From Microbacterium sp. Au-Mic1 (lineage in GTDB: Bacteria > Actinomycetota > Actinomycetes > Actinomycetales > Microbacteriaceae), in the NCBI RefSeq assembly GCF_021341785.1, contig NZ_JAJTTF010000001.1:1-64000 (forward strand): a stretch of 64,000 nucleotides of DNA, read 5' to 3'. The position numbers and the translations under genes are program-made. Positions within the stretch are counted from its first letter, which is position 1, and each line of letters begins with the position of its first letter. The notes under the pieces were generated by a model that saw nothing but the letters and a program-made list of their open reading frames with translations, was not told the DNA's origin and ran no database searches. Of the stretch, positions 18,353 through 27,385 are shown piece after piece.

Positions 18353-19900
18353 ATGAGCGAATCGACAAAGGCGCCGGACTCGCACCCGATCGACGACGAC
18401 GCCGCAGCCCTGGCCGCCCTGGGCTACAAGCAGGAACTGCACCGGGGGATGTCGGGGTTCAGCAACTTCGCCGTCTCCTTCTCGATCATCTCCATCCTTG
18501 CGGGATGCATCACCTCGTACGCCATCGCCCTGAACTCGGGCGGCCCCTCGGCGATCACGATCGGCTGGCCGCTCGTCGGCGTCTTCGTGCTCATGGTCGC
18601 CCTCGCCATGGCGGAGGTGTGCTCGAAGTACCCGACTGCCGGCGGGCTGTACTTCTGGGCCGGCCGCCTCGCCAAGCGCAACAAGCGGCAGTGGGCATGG
18701 GGCGTCGGCTGGTTCAACTTCCTCGGCGAGGTCGCGGTCACCGCGGCGATCGACTTCGGCGCCGCGACGACGATGATGGCGTTCGCGAACCTCGTCTGGG
18801 GGATCGAGCCGACGAAGGCCAGCACCTTCGGCCTGTTCGTCGTCCTCATCGTCATCCACGGTCTCCTGAACACCTTCGGCGTCAACATCGTGAGCCTGCT
18901 CTCGAACGTGTCCGCCTGGTGGCACATCGTCGGCGTGCTCGTGATCGTCGGCGCGCTGTGGATCATGCCCACCCAGCACCAGGACGTCGGCTGGACGTTC
19001 ACGCACTGGTACAACGGCACCGGCTGGTCGTTCGGCCCGTACGTGTTCCTCATGGGCCTGCTCATGGCGCAGTACACCTACACCGGGTACGACGCCTCCG
19101 CCCACGTCGCCGAGGAGACCAAGAACGCCGCCGTCGCCGCTCCCAAGGGCATCGTGATGAGCGTCGTGATCTCGATCATCGGCGGCTGGATCCTGCTCTT
19201 CTCGATCACCGCGGCGATCCAGGACGGCAGCGACAAGGGAATCGCAGGCCTGCTCGGATCCGAGACCGGTCTGCCCCCGGCCCAGATCTTCCTCGACGCG
19301 CTGAACAACCCGACGATGGCGAAGTTCCTGCTCTTCATCGTCTGCGGCGCGCAGTTCTTCTGCGGCATGGCCTCGGTCACGGCGAACTCCCGGATGAGCT
19401 ACGCGTTCTCCCGGGACAACGCGATCCCCGGGGCGCGGCTGTGGGCGAAGGTCAACAAGCGCACGGGCACGCCGACCAACTCGATCTGGCTGTGCGTCGT
19501 GCTCTCGATCATCCTGACCACGCCCGCGCTGTTCAACACCACCGCCTATCTCGCCGTCACCTCGGTCGCGGTGATCGGGCTCTACATCGCCTACGTCACG
19601 CCGGTGTTCCTGCGTCGGCTGGACAAGGGCTTCACTCCCGGGCCGTGGCATCTCGGCAAGTGGAGCACGATCGTGGGATGGATCGCCGTGGTCTGGGTGA
19701 TCTTCATCATCATCCTGTTCGTGCTCCCGCCCGTGAACCCGATCACGATCGACACGTTCAACTACGCCCCGATCGCCGTCGCCGTGGTCGCGATCCTCGC
19801 GATCGTGTTGTGGTACGCCTACGGCAAGAGGGACTTCATGGCATCCACGGCCGAGGCCGAGCATCTGACGATGGCGCCGGACAAGCTCTTGGAGGAATGA
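18353..19900 (+). CDS. APC-superfamily amino acid/amine permease (ACT type)
   Basis: 515 residues; ATG 18353 is chosen because the operon promoter lies just upstream and the family begins with a short polar tail. After DDDAAALAALGYKQEL comes the family's first membrane helix (FSNFAVSFSIISILAG). About 12 membrane segments follow. The sequence looks like the amino acid/choline transporter branch, whose members carry choline, GABA, polyamines or ethanolamine. It is the first gene of a six-gene catabolic operon and presumably imports its substrate. The stop overlaps the region where the regulator begins. Confidence 0.88.
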   Translation: MSESTKAPDSHPIDDDAAALAALGYKQELHRGMSGFSNFAVSFSIISILAGCITSYAIALNSGGPSAITIGWPLVGVFVLMVALAMAEVCSKYPTAGGLYFWAGRLAKRNKRQWAWGVGWFNFLGEVAVTAAIDFGAATTMMAFANLVWGIEPTKASTFGLFVVLIVIHGLLNTFGVNIVSLLSNVSAWWHIVGVLVIVGALWIMPTQHQDVGWTFTHWYNGTGWSFGPYVFLMGLLMAQYTYTGYDASAHVAEETKNAAVAAPKGIVMSVVISIIGGWILLFSITAAIQDGSDKGIAGLLGSETGLPPAQIFLDALNNPTMAKFLLFIVCGAQFFCGMASVTANSRMSYAFSRDNAIPGARLWAKVNKRTGTPTNSIWLCVVLSIILTTPALFNTTAYLAVTSVAVIGLYIAYVTPVFLRRLDKGFTPGPWHLGKWSTIVGWIAVVWVIFIIILFVLPPVNPITIDTFNYAPIAVAVVAILAIVLWYAYGKRDFMASTAEAEHLTMAPDKLLEE

Positions 19901-19905
19901 TCCGA

Positions 19906-20631
19906 GTGGAGACGTCCGCGATGGACTCCCCTCTGGTGGACGCCGCGCTGCACCCGGTCCGGGGGCATATGGCCTTCGAGAGCTGCGTGGAGCAGCTGGG
20001 CTCGGCCATCAGGCTCGGGATCTTCCGGGTGGGGACGAAGCTCCCCGGCGAGCGCGAACTCGCCGAGAGGCTCAGCGTCTCCCGCGCCACCCTGAGGGAG
20101 GCCATCAGCGCTCTCCGCGCCGCCGGGCTCGTCACGACGACCCGGGGGCGCGGAGGGGGCACCGTCGTCCTTCCGGCCGCGGAGCAGTGGCCGGCCGACC
20201 AGACCCCGCCGCGCCGGGCCGAGATCGATGACGTGATCGTCTTCCGCTCGGTCATCGAGCCGGGAGCCGCCTACCGGGCGGCGCTGACCCCCCTGGACGA
20301 GGGACAGCGCACGCTCCTCACCGACAGCCTCGCCGACCTCGCCGCGGCCGAGACGCCGGCCGACTACCGGCAGGCCGACGCCCGGCTGCACCTCGCGATC
20401 GCCACCGTCTGCGGATCCGACGAACTGTCCCGCTCCTGCAGTGCCGTGCAGGTGCGGATCCACCAGCTCCTCGCCGAGATCCCCTTCCTCAAGACCAACA
20501 TCGACCATTCCGAGACCGAGCACCGTGCGATCGTCGCGGCGATCCTGGACGGCTCCGCCGATCAGGCCCGTGACATCATGACGGCGCACTGCGACGCCAC
20601 TGCCGCGCTCCTCAAGGGCCTTCTGAAGTAA
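19906..20631 (+). CDS. GntR-family (FadR subfamily) regulator
   Basis: 241 residues from GTG 19906, with GGAGGA 9 bases upstream; ATG 19897 (overlapping the permease stop) and ATG 19921 are alternatives. The winged helix-turn-helix is seen in GTKLPGERELAERLSVSRAT with LREAISALRAAGLV. The C-terminal all-helical FCD domain contains the acidic/His metal or ligand site region (ETEHRAIVAAILDG). FadR-type regulators are released by an acid or amine metabolite. A matching operator overlaps the operon promoter at 18265-18295. Confidence 0.9.
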   Translation: METSAMDSPLVDAALHPVRGHMAFESCVEQLGSAIRLGIFRVGTKLPGERELAERLSVSRATLREAISALRAAGLVTTTRGRGGGTVVLPAAEQWPADQTPPRRAEIDDVIVFRSVIEPGAAYRAALTPLDEGQRTLLTDSLADLAAAETPADYRQADARLHLAIATVCGSDELSRSCSAVQVRIHQLLAEIPFLKTNIDHSETEHRAIVAAILDGSADQARDIMTAHCDATAALLKGLLK

Positions 20632-20646
20632 AGGACACCGTTGCAC

Positions 20647-22038
20647 ATGAACTCCTCCGATCTCCTCGTCCCCGCCCGCAACGACCGGATGCTCACGGTC
20701 GAGCAGATGCGCGCGCGGATCCTCGACGGCTCGCTCGACACCGTGATCCTCGCGTTCACCGATATGCAGGGGCGGCTGCAGGGCAAGCTCCTGCACGCGC
20801 GCTTCTTCCTCGACTCGGTCCTCGGCCATGGGACCGAGGGGTGCAACTACCTGCTCGCCGTGGATGTCGAGATGAACACGGTCGACGGCTACGCGCACGC
20901 CTCCTGGGCCGACGGCTACGGCGACATGGAGTTCGTGCTGGATCTGGCGACCATCCGGCTCCTGCCGCACCGCCCCGGCACGGTCATGATCCAGTGCGAC
21001 CTCGCGGGGACGAACGGCGACGCGGTGCGGGTCTCGCCGCGCGAGATCCTGCGGGCGCAGACGGAGCGCGCCGCCTCCCACGGGTGGAAGGCGCTCGCCG
21101 GCACCGAGCTCGAGTTCGTGATCTTCAACACGCCGTACGACCGCGCGTGGGACTCCGGCTATCGCGACCTCGAGCCCGCCAACCGCTACAACATCGACTA
21201 CTCGATCCTCGGATCCACGCTCGTCGAGCCGCTGCTGCGCGAGATCCGCAACACGATGTACGCCTCGGGGCTGAACGTGGAGTCGGCGAAGGGGGAGTGC
21301 AACTTCGGTCAGCACGAGATCGCGTTCCTCTACGACGAGGTCATCACCACGGCGGACAACCACGCGTACTACAAGACGGCCTCGAAGGACATCGCCTGTC
21401 AGCACGGCCAGTCGATCACGTTCATGGCCAAGCCGAATCAGCGCGAGGGCAACTCCTGCCACGTGCACATGTCGCTGCGCGGCAAGGACGATGACGGCCT
21501 CGTGTTCTGGGATGCGGAGCGCGGAGCCCGCTCCGCGCTCTATGACCACTTCATCGCCGGTGTGCTCGCGACCATGCGCGACTTCACGCTCTTCTACGCG
21601 CCGAACATCAACTCGTACAAGCGCTTCGTGAAGGGATCGTTCGCGCCGACCGCGGTGGCCTGGGGCATCGACAACCGCACGAGCTCGGTGCGTCTGGTGG
21701 GGCGCGGCGCGGGGGCTCGCATGGAGAACCGCCTGCCCGGCGGCGACATGAACCCGTATCTGGGACTCGCCGCAATGCTCGCGGGAGGCCTTTACGGCAT
21801 CGAGCACGAGCTGCCGCTGGAGCCGGAGACGAAGGGCAACGCCTACGAGTCCGGCGCCCCGACGGTGCCGTCCACGATGCATGAGGCGCGCGAGGCCCTC
21901 GCGCAGTCCGCGATCGCGAACGAGGTCTTCGGCGAGGACGTGGTGCGCCACTACGTGAACTACGCGGACGTCGAGATCGCGGCTTTCGACGCGGCCGTCA
22001 CCGACTGGGAACTGCGCCGCGGTTTCGAGCGGCTGTGA
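20647..22038 (+). CDS. Glutamine synthetase-like gamma-glutamyl amine ligase (GlnA3/GlnA4/PuuA type)
   Basis: 463 residues from ATG 20647; TTG 20641, five bases after AAGGA, would add two. The N-terminal beta-grasp (ILAFTDMQGRLQGKLLHA) and catalytic domain are complete. The ATP/metal motif reads KPNQREGNSCHVHMSL instead of the KPxxGxxGSGMHxHxSL of true glutamine synthetase, a form found in ligases that join glutamate to amines. The C-terminal motifs (NRTSSVRLVGRGAGARMENR) are kept. Together with the hydrolase, aldehyde dehydrogenase and SDR it forms a gamma-glutamylation route. Ethanolamine or a polyamine is the inferred substrate. Confidence 0.88.
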   Translation: MNSSDLLVPARNDRMLTVEQMRARILDGSLDTVILAFTDMQGRLQGKLLHARFFLDSVLGHGTEGCNYLLAVDVEMNTVDGYAHASWADGYGDMEFVLDLATIRLLPHRPGTVMIQCDLAGTNGDAVRVSPREILRAQTERAASHGWKALAGTELEFVIFNTPYDRAWDSGYRDLEPANRYNIDYSILGSTLVEPLLREIRNTMYASGLNVESAKGECNFGQHEIAFLYDEVITTADNHAYYKTASKDIACQHGQSITFMAKPNQREGNSCHVHMSLRGKDDDGLVFWDAERGARSALYDHFIAGVLATMRDFTLFYAPNINSYKRFVKGSFAPTAVAWGIDNRTSSVRLVGRGAGARMENRLPGGDMNPYLGLAAMLAGGLYGIEHELPLEPETKGNAYESGAPTVPSTMHEAREALAQSAIANEVFGEDVVRHYVNYADVEIAAFDAAVTDWELRRGFERL

Positions 22039-22072
22039 ACGGGTTCATCGGAGACTTCGAAAGGCTGAGCGC

Positions 22073-23476
22073 ATGAGGATCCCTTCTTCTCGATTCGGCG
22101 CGGGCGGCGCCTTCACCGTCCTGAATCCCGCGACCGGGCAGCCGGTGGGCGAGGTCGGGCTCGCGGATCTCGGCGAGACGGACGCGGCGATCGAGCGCGC
22201 TCACCGGGCGTACCCCGCGTGGCGGGCGATCGCCCCCGGCGATCGCGCCCGGCTGCTGCGCGCGTTCGCGAGCGTCGTCGAGGCGCACATCGACGAGCTT
22301 GCCGCCCTCGAGGTCGCGAACGCCGGCCACACGATCGGCAACGCGCGCTGGGAGGCCGGCAACGTGCGCGACGTGCTGAACTACTACAGCGCGAGTCCCG
22401 AGCGCCACTTCGGCAAGCAGATCCCGGTCGCCGGCGGCATCGACGTCACGTTCCACGAGCCGCTGGGCGTCGTCGGCATCATCGTGCCGTGGAACTTCCC
22501 GATGCCGATCGCCGGCTGGGGGTTCGCCCCGGCACTCGCCGCGGGCAACACGGTGGTGCTCAAGCCTGCCGAGCTCACTCCGCTCACCGCGATGCGCCTG
22601 GGCGAGCTCGCCCTCGAAGCCGGACTTCCGGAGGGCGTGTTCACGGTCATCACCGGCAAGGGCAGCGTGGTCGGCGATCGCTTCGTCACGAACCCGCTCG
22701 TGCGCAAGGTGTGCTTCACCGGGTCGACCGAGGTCGGCAAGGGGATCATGCGTGGGTGCGCGGACCAGGTCAAGCGCCTCACCCTCGAACTCGGCGGCAA
22801 GAACGCGAACATCGTGTTCGACGACGCGGATCTCGAGGCCGCCGCCGCTGCAGCCCCCGGCGGAGGTCTGGACAACGCCGGCCAGGACTGCTGCGCCCGC
22901 TCGCGGATCCTCGTGCAGGAGAACGTCTACGAACGCTTCCTCGACTTGCTGCAGCCCGCGGTCGAGGAGTTCCGGGTCAAGGATCCGTCCGCGGAGGACG
23001 CGGAGATGGGCCCGATGGTCTCCGCGGCACAGCGCGATGCGGTCGCGGCGCACCTGGACGGCGCGGACATCGCCTTCCGCGGGCAGAGTGCGGCGGGCGC
23101 GGACTGGGACGGCGGGTTCTGGCTCGCTCCCGCCGTGGTGCTCCCGCGCAGCGTGAGCGACCCGGTGTGGTCGCAGGAGCTGTTCGGGCCGGTGCTCGCC
23201 GTGATGCCGTTCCGTGACGAGGCCGACGCGATCGCCAAGGCCAACGACACGGAGTACGGCCTGAGCGGATCCATCTTCAGCCGGGACATCGGCCGCGCCC
23301 TGCGCGTCGCCCGCGGCGTCGAGAGCGGCAACCTCTCGATCAACTCGCACTCGTCGGTGCGGTACTGGACCCCCTTCGGCGGGTTCAATCAGTCCGGGCT
23401 GGGGCGCGAGCTCGGACCGGACGCGCCGGACTCCTTCTCCGAGGTGAAGAACGTGTTCATCTCGACGACGTACTGA
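22073..23476 (+). CDS. NAD(P)-dependent aldehyde dehydrogenase
   Basis: 467 residues, complete though slightly shorter than many ALDHs. The active site is GQDCCARS with catalytic Cys273; the general base Glu239 is in LELGGKNANIVF; PWNFP is the NAD-binding Asn motif. In this operon it would oxidise the gamma-glutamyl aldehyde intermediate to the acid, as PuuC does in the putrescine pathway. It has its own AAAGG site and lies 34 bases after the ligase. Confidence 0.92.
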   Translation: MRIPSSRFGAGGAFTVLNPATGQPVGEVGLADLGETDAAIERAHRAYPAWRAIAPGDRARLLRAFASVVEAHIDELAALEVANAGHTIGNARWEAGNVRDVLNYYSASPERHFGKQIPVAGGIDVTFHEPLGVVGIIVPWNFPMPIAGWGFAPALAAGNTVVLKPAELTPLTAMRLGELALEAGLPEGVFTVITGKGSVVGDRFVTNPLVRKVCFTGSTEVGKGIMRGCADQVKRLTLELGGKNANIVFDDADLEAAAAAAPGGGLDNAGQDCCARSRILVQENVYERFLDLLQPAVEEFRVKDPSAEDAEMGPMVSAAQRDAVAAHLDGADIAFRGQSAAGADWDGGFWLAPAVVLPRSVSDPVWSQELFGPVLAVMPFRDEADAIAKANDTEYGLSGSIFSRDIGRALRVARGVESGNLSINSHSSVRYWTPFGGFNQSGLGRELGPDAPDSFSEVKNVFISTTY

Positions 23477-23509
23477 ACTCCTCCCCACACAGCGAAAGGC
23501 AACACAGGA

Positions 23510-24289
23510 ATGGGAAAGCTCGAAGGCAAGGTCGGCGTCATCACCGGCGGCTGCAGCGGCATCGGTCTGGCGACGGCGAAGAAGTTCGTCGCAGAGGGTG
23601 CGAAGGTCGTGATCGGCGACCTCGACGAGGCCAACGGCCCCCGCATCGCGGAGGAGCTCGGCGGTGTGTTCGTGAAGGTCAACGTCACGGACCAGGCCGA
23701 GGTGGAGAACCTCTTCGCCGTCGCGCACGACACCTACGGCCGCATCGACATCGCCTTCAACAACGCCGGGATCTCGCCGGCGTCCGACGACTCGATCCTG
23801 AAGACCGGGATCGACGCGTGGAACCTGGTGCAGGACGTCAACCTCACCAGCGTCTACTACTGCTGCAAGGCCGTGCTGCCCTACATGCTGGAGCAGGGCA
23901 GCGGATCCATCATCAACACCGCGTCGTTCGTCGCGATCATGGGCGCCGCCACTTCGCAGATCTCGTACACGGCGTCGAAGGGCGGCGTGCTGGCGATGAC
24001 CCGCGAGCTCGGCGTGCAGTTCGCCCGCAAGGGCATCCGCGTCAACGCGCTCTGCCCCGGCCCGGTGAACACGCCACTGCTGCAGGAGCTCTTCGCGAAG
24101 GACCCCGAGCGCGCCGCGCGCCGGCTCGTGCACGTGCCGATGGGGCGTTTCGCCGAGCCCGAGGAGATCGCGAATGCGGTGGCGTTCCTCGGCAGCGATG
24201 AGTCGAGCTTCATCACGGCGATGGACTTCCTCGTCGACGGCGGGCTCTCGAACGCGTACGTGACCCCGCTGGATTCCGACTTCGAGTGA
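23510..24289 (+). CDS. Short-chain dehydrogenase/reductase
   Basis: 259 residues, classical SDR length. Cofactor motif TGGCSGIG (residues 12-19), NNAG at about 84-87, catalytic Ser139, Tyr153 and Lys157 (YTASK). GAAAGG precedes ATG 23510. Asp37/Asp39 after beta-strand 2 (GDLDE) suggests NAD rather than NADP. It oxidises an alcohol group; in this operon it takes the place of the FAD amine oxidase PuuB, which is why an amino-alcohol substrate is suspected. Confidence 0.9.
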   Translation: MGKLEGKVGVITGGCSGIGLATAKKFVAEGAKVVIGDLDEANGPRIAEELGGVFVKVNVTDQAEVENLFAVAHDTYGRIDIAFNNAGISPASDDSILKTGIDAWNLVQDVNLTSVYYCCKAVLPYMLEQGSGSIINTASFVAIMGAATSQISYTASKGGVLAMTRELGVQFARKGIRVNALCPGPVNTPLLQELFAKDPERAARRLVHVPMGRFAEPEEIANAVAFLGSDESSFITAMDFLVDGGLSNAYVTPLDSDFE

Positions 24290-25020
24290 GTCGGACCGTG
24301 TCTGAGCCGCGCCCCGTCATCGGGCTCACGACCTACCGCCAGGCCGCCGACTGGGGCACCTGGCGGCAGGTCGAGGCCGACCTCCTGCCGAGCGACTACG
24401 CGCGTTCGATCGAGCGCGCCGGCGGCGTGCCGCTGCTGCTGCCCCCGGTCGCGGCAGCGGGCGCGGCTGCCGACGCGCTCGCGCGCCTGGACGGACTCCT
24501 CATCGCGGGCGGGGCGGATGTGAACCCCGCGCGATACGGGCAGGAGCCCGACCCGAGCGTGGTGCGCTGGTACGACGATCGCGACGCGTGGGAGCTCGCG
24601 CTGCTCACGGAGGCCGAGCGGATCCGCCTGCCTCTGCTCGGGATCTGCCGCGGCATGCAGCTCATGGCCGTCGCGGCCGGCGGATCGCTCGTCCAGCATC
24701 TGCCGGACGTGGTCGGCCACGGCGAGCACGGGGGAGGGCCGACGTCGTACGGCTCGGCCTCGGTGCGGGTGGATGCCGAGGGGCGGGTGGCCGGACTGGT
24801 GGCCACGGAGATCACGGTTCCCGTGCATCATCACCAGGCCGTCGCGCAGCATCCCGGCTATCGCCCGGTCGCGCACGACGCGGACGGCGTGCTGCAGGCC
24901 ATGGAGGGCGAGGGCGATCGGTTCGCGGTCGGGGTGCAGTGGCACCCCGAGACGGATGCGGATCCCGGCCTCTTCGACGGACTGATCGCCGCGGCGAGGG
25001 AACGCATGCGCGTCGGCTGA
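24286..25020 (+). CDS. Class I amidotransferase-like gamma-glutamyl hydrolase (PuuD type, peptidase C26)
   Basis: 244 residues; GTG 24286 overlaps the SDR stop by 4 bases, and GTG 24298 is a shorter alternative. The catalytic triad is visible: Cys121 in LGICRGMQLM, His220 and Glu222 in VQWHPE. The N-terminal PVIGLTTYR is typical of PuuD-like hydrolases, which release glutamate from gamma-glutamyl amides such as gamma-glutamyl-GABA. It is the last gene of the operon and closes the pathway by recovering glutamate. Confidence 0.9.
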   Translation: MSRTVSEPRPVIGLTTYRQAADWGTWRQVEADLLPSDYARSIERAGGVPLLLPPVAAAGAAADALARLDGLLIAGGADVNPARYGQEPDPSVVRWYDDRDAWELALLTEAERIRLPLLGICRGMQLMAVAAGGSLVQHLPDVVGHGEHGGGPTSYGSASVRVDAEGRVAGLVATEITVPVHHHQAVAQHPGYRPVAHDADGVLQAMEGEGDRFAVGVQWHPETDADPGLFDGLIAAARERMRVG

Positions 25021-25067
25021 TCCGCCGGATCGGCGTGTGGGGCCGGGGCTGCAACCTCGTCGGCGGC

Positions 25068-25073
25068 TATGAT
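25068..25073 (+). promoter_or_regulatory. -10 hexamer TATGAT upstream of parA
   Basis: TATGAT would start transcription near base 25080, giving a 20-base leader with CAGGAGAAAC before GTG 25101. It restores independent expression of the parA-scp-cmk-der block after the inserted catabolic operon. The matching -35 is not clear. Confidence 0.45.
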
Positions 25074-25100
25074 CGATCGAGCACGACGAGCAGGAGAAAC

Positions 25101-25964
25101 GTGGCGAAGAAGACGAAGGACGACACCCCGATCGGGCCGACCGGGCGTCCCTACCAGGGCTTCCCCATCCCCGCTCCGCTGAAGGCTCACGGCCCCGCGC
25201 GCATCATCGCCCTCTGCAACCAGAAGGGCGGCGTCGGCAAGACCACGACGTCGATCAACCTCGCCGCCGCTTTCGCCGAGTACGGGCGCAAGGTGCTCGC
25301 CGTCGACTTCGACCCCCAGGGCGCGCTGTCGGCGGGTCTCGGGATCCCGACGCACGACATCCCGACGATCTACGACCTGCTACTGGACACCAAGCGCGAT
25401 CCGCGCGAGGTGATCGTGCACACGCATGTCGAGGGCCTCGACTTGATCCCCGCGAACATCGATCTGTCCGCGGCTGAGGTGCACCTCGTCAACGAGGTCG
25501 CCCGGGAGACGATCCTGTCGCGCGTGCTGCGCCAGGTCGCGGGGGAGTACGACGTCATCCTGATCGACTGCCAGCCCTCGCTGGGTCTGCTCACGGTGAA
25601 CGCGCTCACCGCGGCGCACGGCGTGCTGATCCCGCTGGAGTGCGAGTTCTTCGCCCTGCGCGGCGTGGCTCTGCTCATCGAGACGATCGACAAGGTGCGG
25701 GACCGCCTCAACCCCTCGATCACGCTCGACGGACTGCTCGCCACGATGTACGACGCGCGCACCCTGCACTCCCGCGAGGTGCTGGAACGGGTGGTCGAGG
25801 CGTTCGGAGACGATGTGCTGGAGACCGTGATCGGGCGCACCGTCAAGTTCCCCGACGCCTCGGTGTCGGGAGTGCCGATCACCGAGTTCGCGCCGGAGCA
25901 CCCCGCCGCACAGGCGTACCTGCGACTGGCCCGGGAGCTGGTCGCCCGTGGCGCCGTCGCCTGA
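25101..25964 (+). CDS. parA: ParA/Soj-family partition ATPase
   Basis: 287 residues from GTG 25101 with GGAG upstream. A polar lead of about 33 residues precedes the deviant Walker A loop NQKGGVGKTTT (residues 40-50) with its signature Lys. Walker A' is LAVDFDPQGALSAGLG and Walker B is VILIDCQPSLG. Members dimerise on ATP and bind DNA. Lying directly before scpA/scpB (as Rv1708 does), without a parB partner, it is the scp-linked paralogue rather than the origin parAB. Confidence 0.9.
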   Translation: MAKKTKDDTPIGPTGRPYQGFPIPAPLKAHGPARIIALCNQKGGVGKTTTSINLAAAFAEYGRKVLAVDFDPQGALSAGLGIPTHDIPTIYDLLLDTKRDPREVIVHTHVEGLDLIPANIDLSAAEVHLVNEVARETILSRVLRQVAGEYDVILIDCQPSLGLLTVNALTAAHGVLIPLECEFFALRGVALLIETIDKVRDRLNPSITLDGLLATMYDARTLHSREVLERVVEAFGDDVLETVIGRTVKFPDASVSGVPITEFAPEHPAAQAYLRLARELVARGAVA

Positions 25965-26799
25965 CGAGAGCGCTCCCGCTCCGGACGCTGCGGAGCTCGA
26001 ATCGGTCGCCGAGGACGCCTCCGGGTTCCGCGTCTCATTGTCCAACTTCGACGGGCCGTTCGACCTGCTGCTGAACCTCATCTCGAAGCATGAGATGGAC
26101 ATCACCGAGGTGTCGCTGAGCAAGGTCACGAACGAGTTCATCGCGTATCTGCGGGAGCTGGGCTCCGATGAGGATCTCGACGAGACCAGCGAGTTCCTCG
26201 TGGTCGCGGCGACCCTGCTCGACATGAAGGTCGCCGGGCTCCTGCCGCAGGGCGAGCTCGTGGATGCGGAGTCCGTCGCACTGCTGGAGGCCAGGGACCT
26301 GCTGTTCGCGCGGCTGCTGCAGTACCGCGCGTTCAAGGAGGTCTCCGTCTGGTTCGCCCGCAGCCTGCAGTACGAGGATCGGCGCCACGCCCGCGCCGTG
26401 CGGCTGGACGAGAAGCATCGCGCGCGCACCCCGGAGCTGGTGTGGACGCTCAGTGCCGCCGATTTCGGCACGCTCGCGCTCCTCGCGTTCGCTCCGAAGG
26501 AGATTCCCACGGTCGGCCTCGACCACCTGCATGCGCCGCTCGTCAGCATCCGCGAGCAGGCCGCGATCGTGGTGACGCTGCTGCGCAGCGCCGAATCCGT
26601 GACCTTCCGCGAGATCGTGGCGGGTGCGGTGGAGCCCGGGGTCGTGGTGGCGCGCTTCCTCTCCGTGCTCGAGCTGTACCGGCATGCGGCACTGAGCTTC
26701 GAGCAGCTGGAGCCGCTGGGCGAGCTGACCCTGCGCTGGTCGGCCGAGCACTGGACCGACGAGATGCTGGCGACGTTGGGAGCCGACTATGACCGATGA
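25948..26799 (+). CDS. scpA: Segregation and condensation protein ScpA (kleisin)
   Basis: 283 residues; GTG 25948 lies inside the end of parA (17-base overlap). After an acidic tail, the kleisin N-terminal motif VSLSNFDGPFDLLLNLI, then HEMDITEVSLSKVTNEF, is diagnostic. The C-terminal winged helix contains VTFREIVAGA. It bridges SMC heads with ScpB in chromosome condensation. Confidence 0.94.
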   Translation: MAPSPDESAPAPDAAELESVAEDASGFRVSLSNFDGPFDLLLNLISKHEMDITEVSLSKVTNEFIAYLRELGSDEDLDETSEFLVVAATLLDMKVAGLLPQGELVDAESVALLEARDLLFARLLQYRAFKEVSVWFARSLQYEDRRHARAVRLDEKHRARTPELVWTLSAADFGTLALLAFAPKEIPTVGLDHLHAPLVSIREQAAIVVTLLRSAESVTFREIVAGAVEPGVVVARFLSVLELYRHAALSFEQLEPLGELTLRWSAEHWTDEMLATLGADYDR

Positions 26800-27385
26800 G
26801 ACCATGACCGATGACGCCGTGGCCGTGGAGCTGCCGCTGACGGAGAAACTCGAGGCGATCCTGCTCATCATCGATGAGCCGCACAGCCTCGTCTCCCTCG
26901 CGGCCGCCGTCGGTGCGCCGGTGCCGGCGGTGCGGCAGGCGATCGAGTCCCTCGTCGACGAGTACGACGGTCGAGGGCAGGGACCGCGGCGCGGCTTCGA
27001 GCTGCGCGAGGTCGGCGGAGGCTGGCGGCTCTACGTGCGCGAGGACTACGACGACCTGGTCGCCGACTTCGTGGGCGGACAGGCCCCGGCGCGGCTGTCG
27101 CAGGCGGCGCTCGAGACGCTCGCGGTGATCGCCTACAAGCAGCCGGTCACGCGAAGCCAGGTGGCCTCGATCCGCGCCGTGAACGTCGACTCCGTCGTGC
27201 GCACGCTGCTGGGCCGCGGGCTCATCACCGAGCTCTTCCAGGACTCCGAGACCGGCGCCATCAACTACGGCACCACCGACGCCCTGCTGCAGAACCTCGG
27301 CATCAACTCGCTCGACGAGCTGCCGCCGATCTCCCCGCTATTGGACGACGGCTCCGAAGGCTTCGACGAGAGGATCGCCCGATGA
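26789..27385 (+). CDS. scpB: Segregation and condensation protein ScpB
   Basis: 198 residues; ATG 26789 overlaps scpA by 11 bases, and ATG 26804 is a shorter option. Two winged-helix domains are visible: LTEKLEAILLIIDEPHSL, then LSQAALETLAVIAYKQPVT and VVRTLLGRGLI, the classic ScpB core. It binds ScpA in the SMC complex. The stop overlaps the next ATG by 4 bases. Confidence 0.95.
   Translation: MTDETMTDDAVAVELPLTEKLEAILLIIDEPHSLVSLAAAVGAPVPAVRQAIESLVDEYDGRGQGPRRGFELREVGGGWRLYVREDYDDLVADFVGGQAPARLSQAALETLAVIAYKQPVTRSQVASIRAVNVDSVVRTLLGRGLITELFQDSETGAINYGTTDALLQNLGINSLDELPPISPLLDDGSEGFDERIAR

Noticed and set aside
19819..24133. Very long minus-strand open frames (over 700 codons) opposite the gamma-glutamylation operon
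   Set aside because: They mirror GC-rich codon use of the plus-strand genes. The plus strand carries full catalytic motifs, overlaps and ribosome sites.
24286..25020. Hydrolase as a glutamine amidotransferase subunit (GMP synthase or anthranilate type)
   Set aside because: There is no synthase partner, and the N-terminal GLTTYR and PuuD-like layout beside the ligase fit gamma-glutamyl hydrolase.
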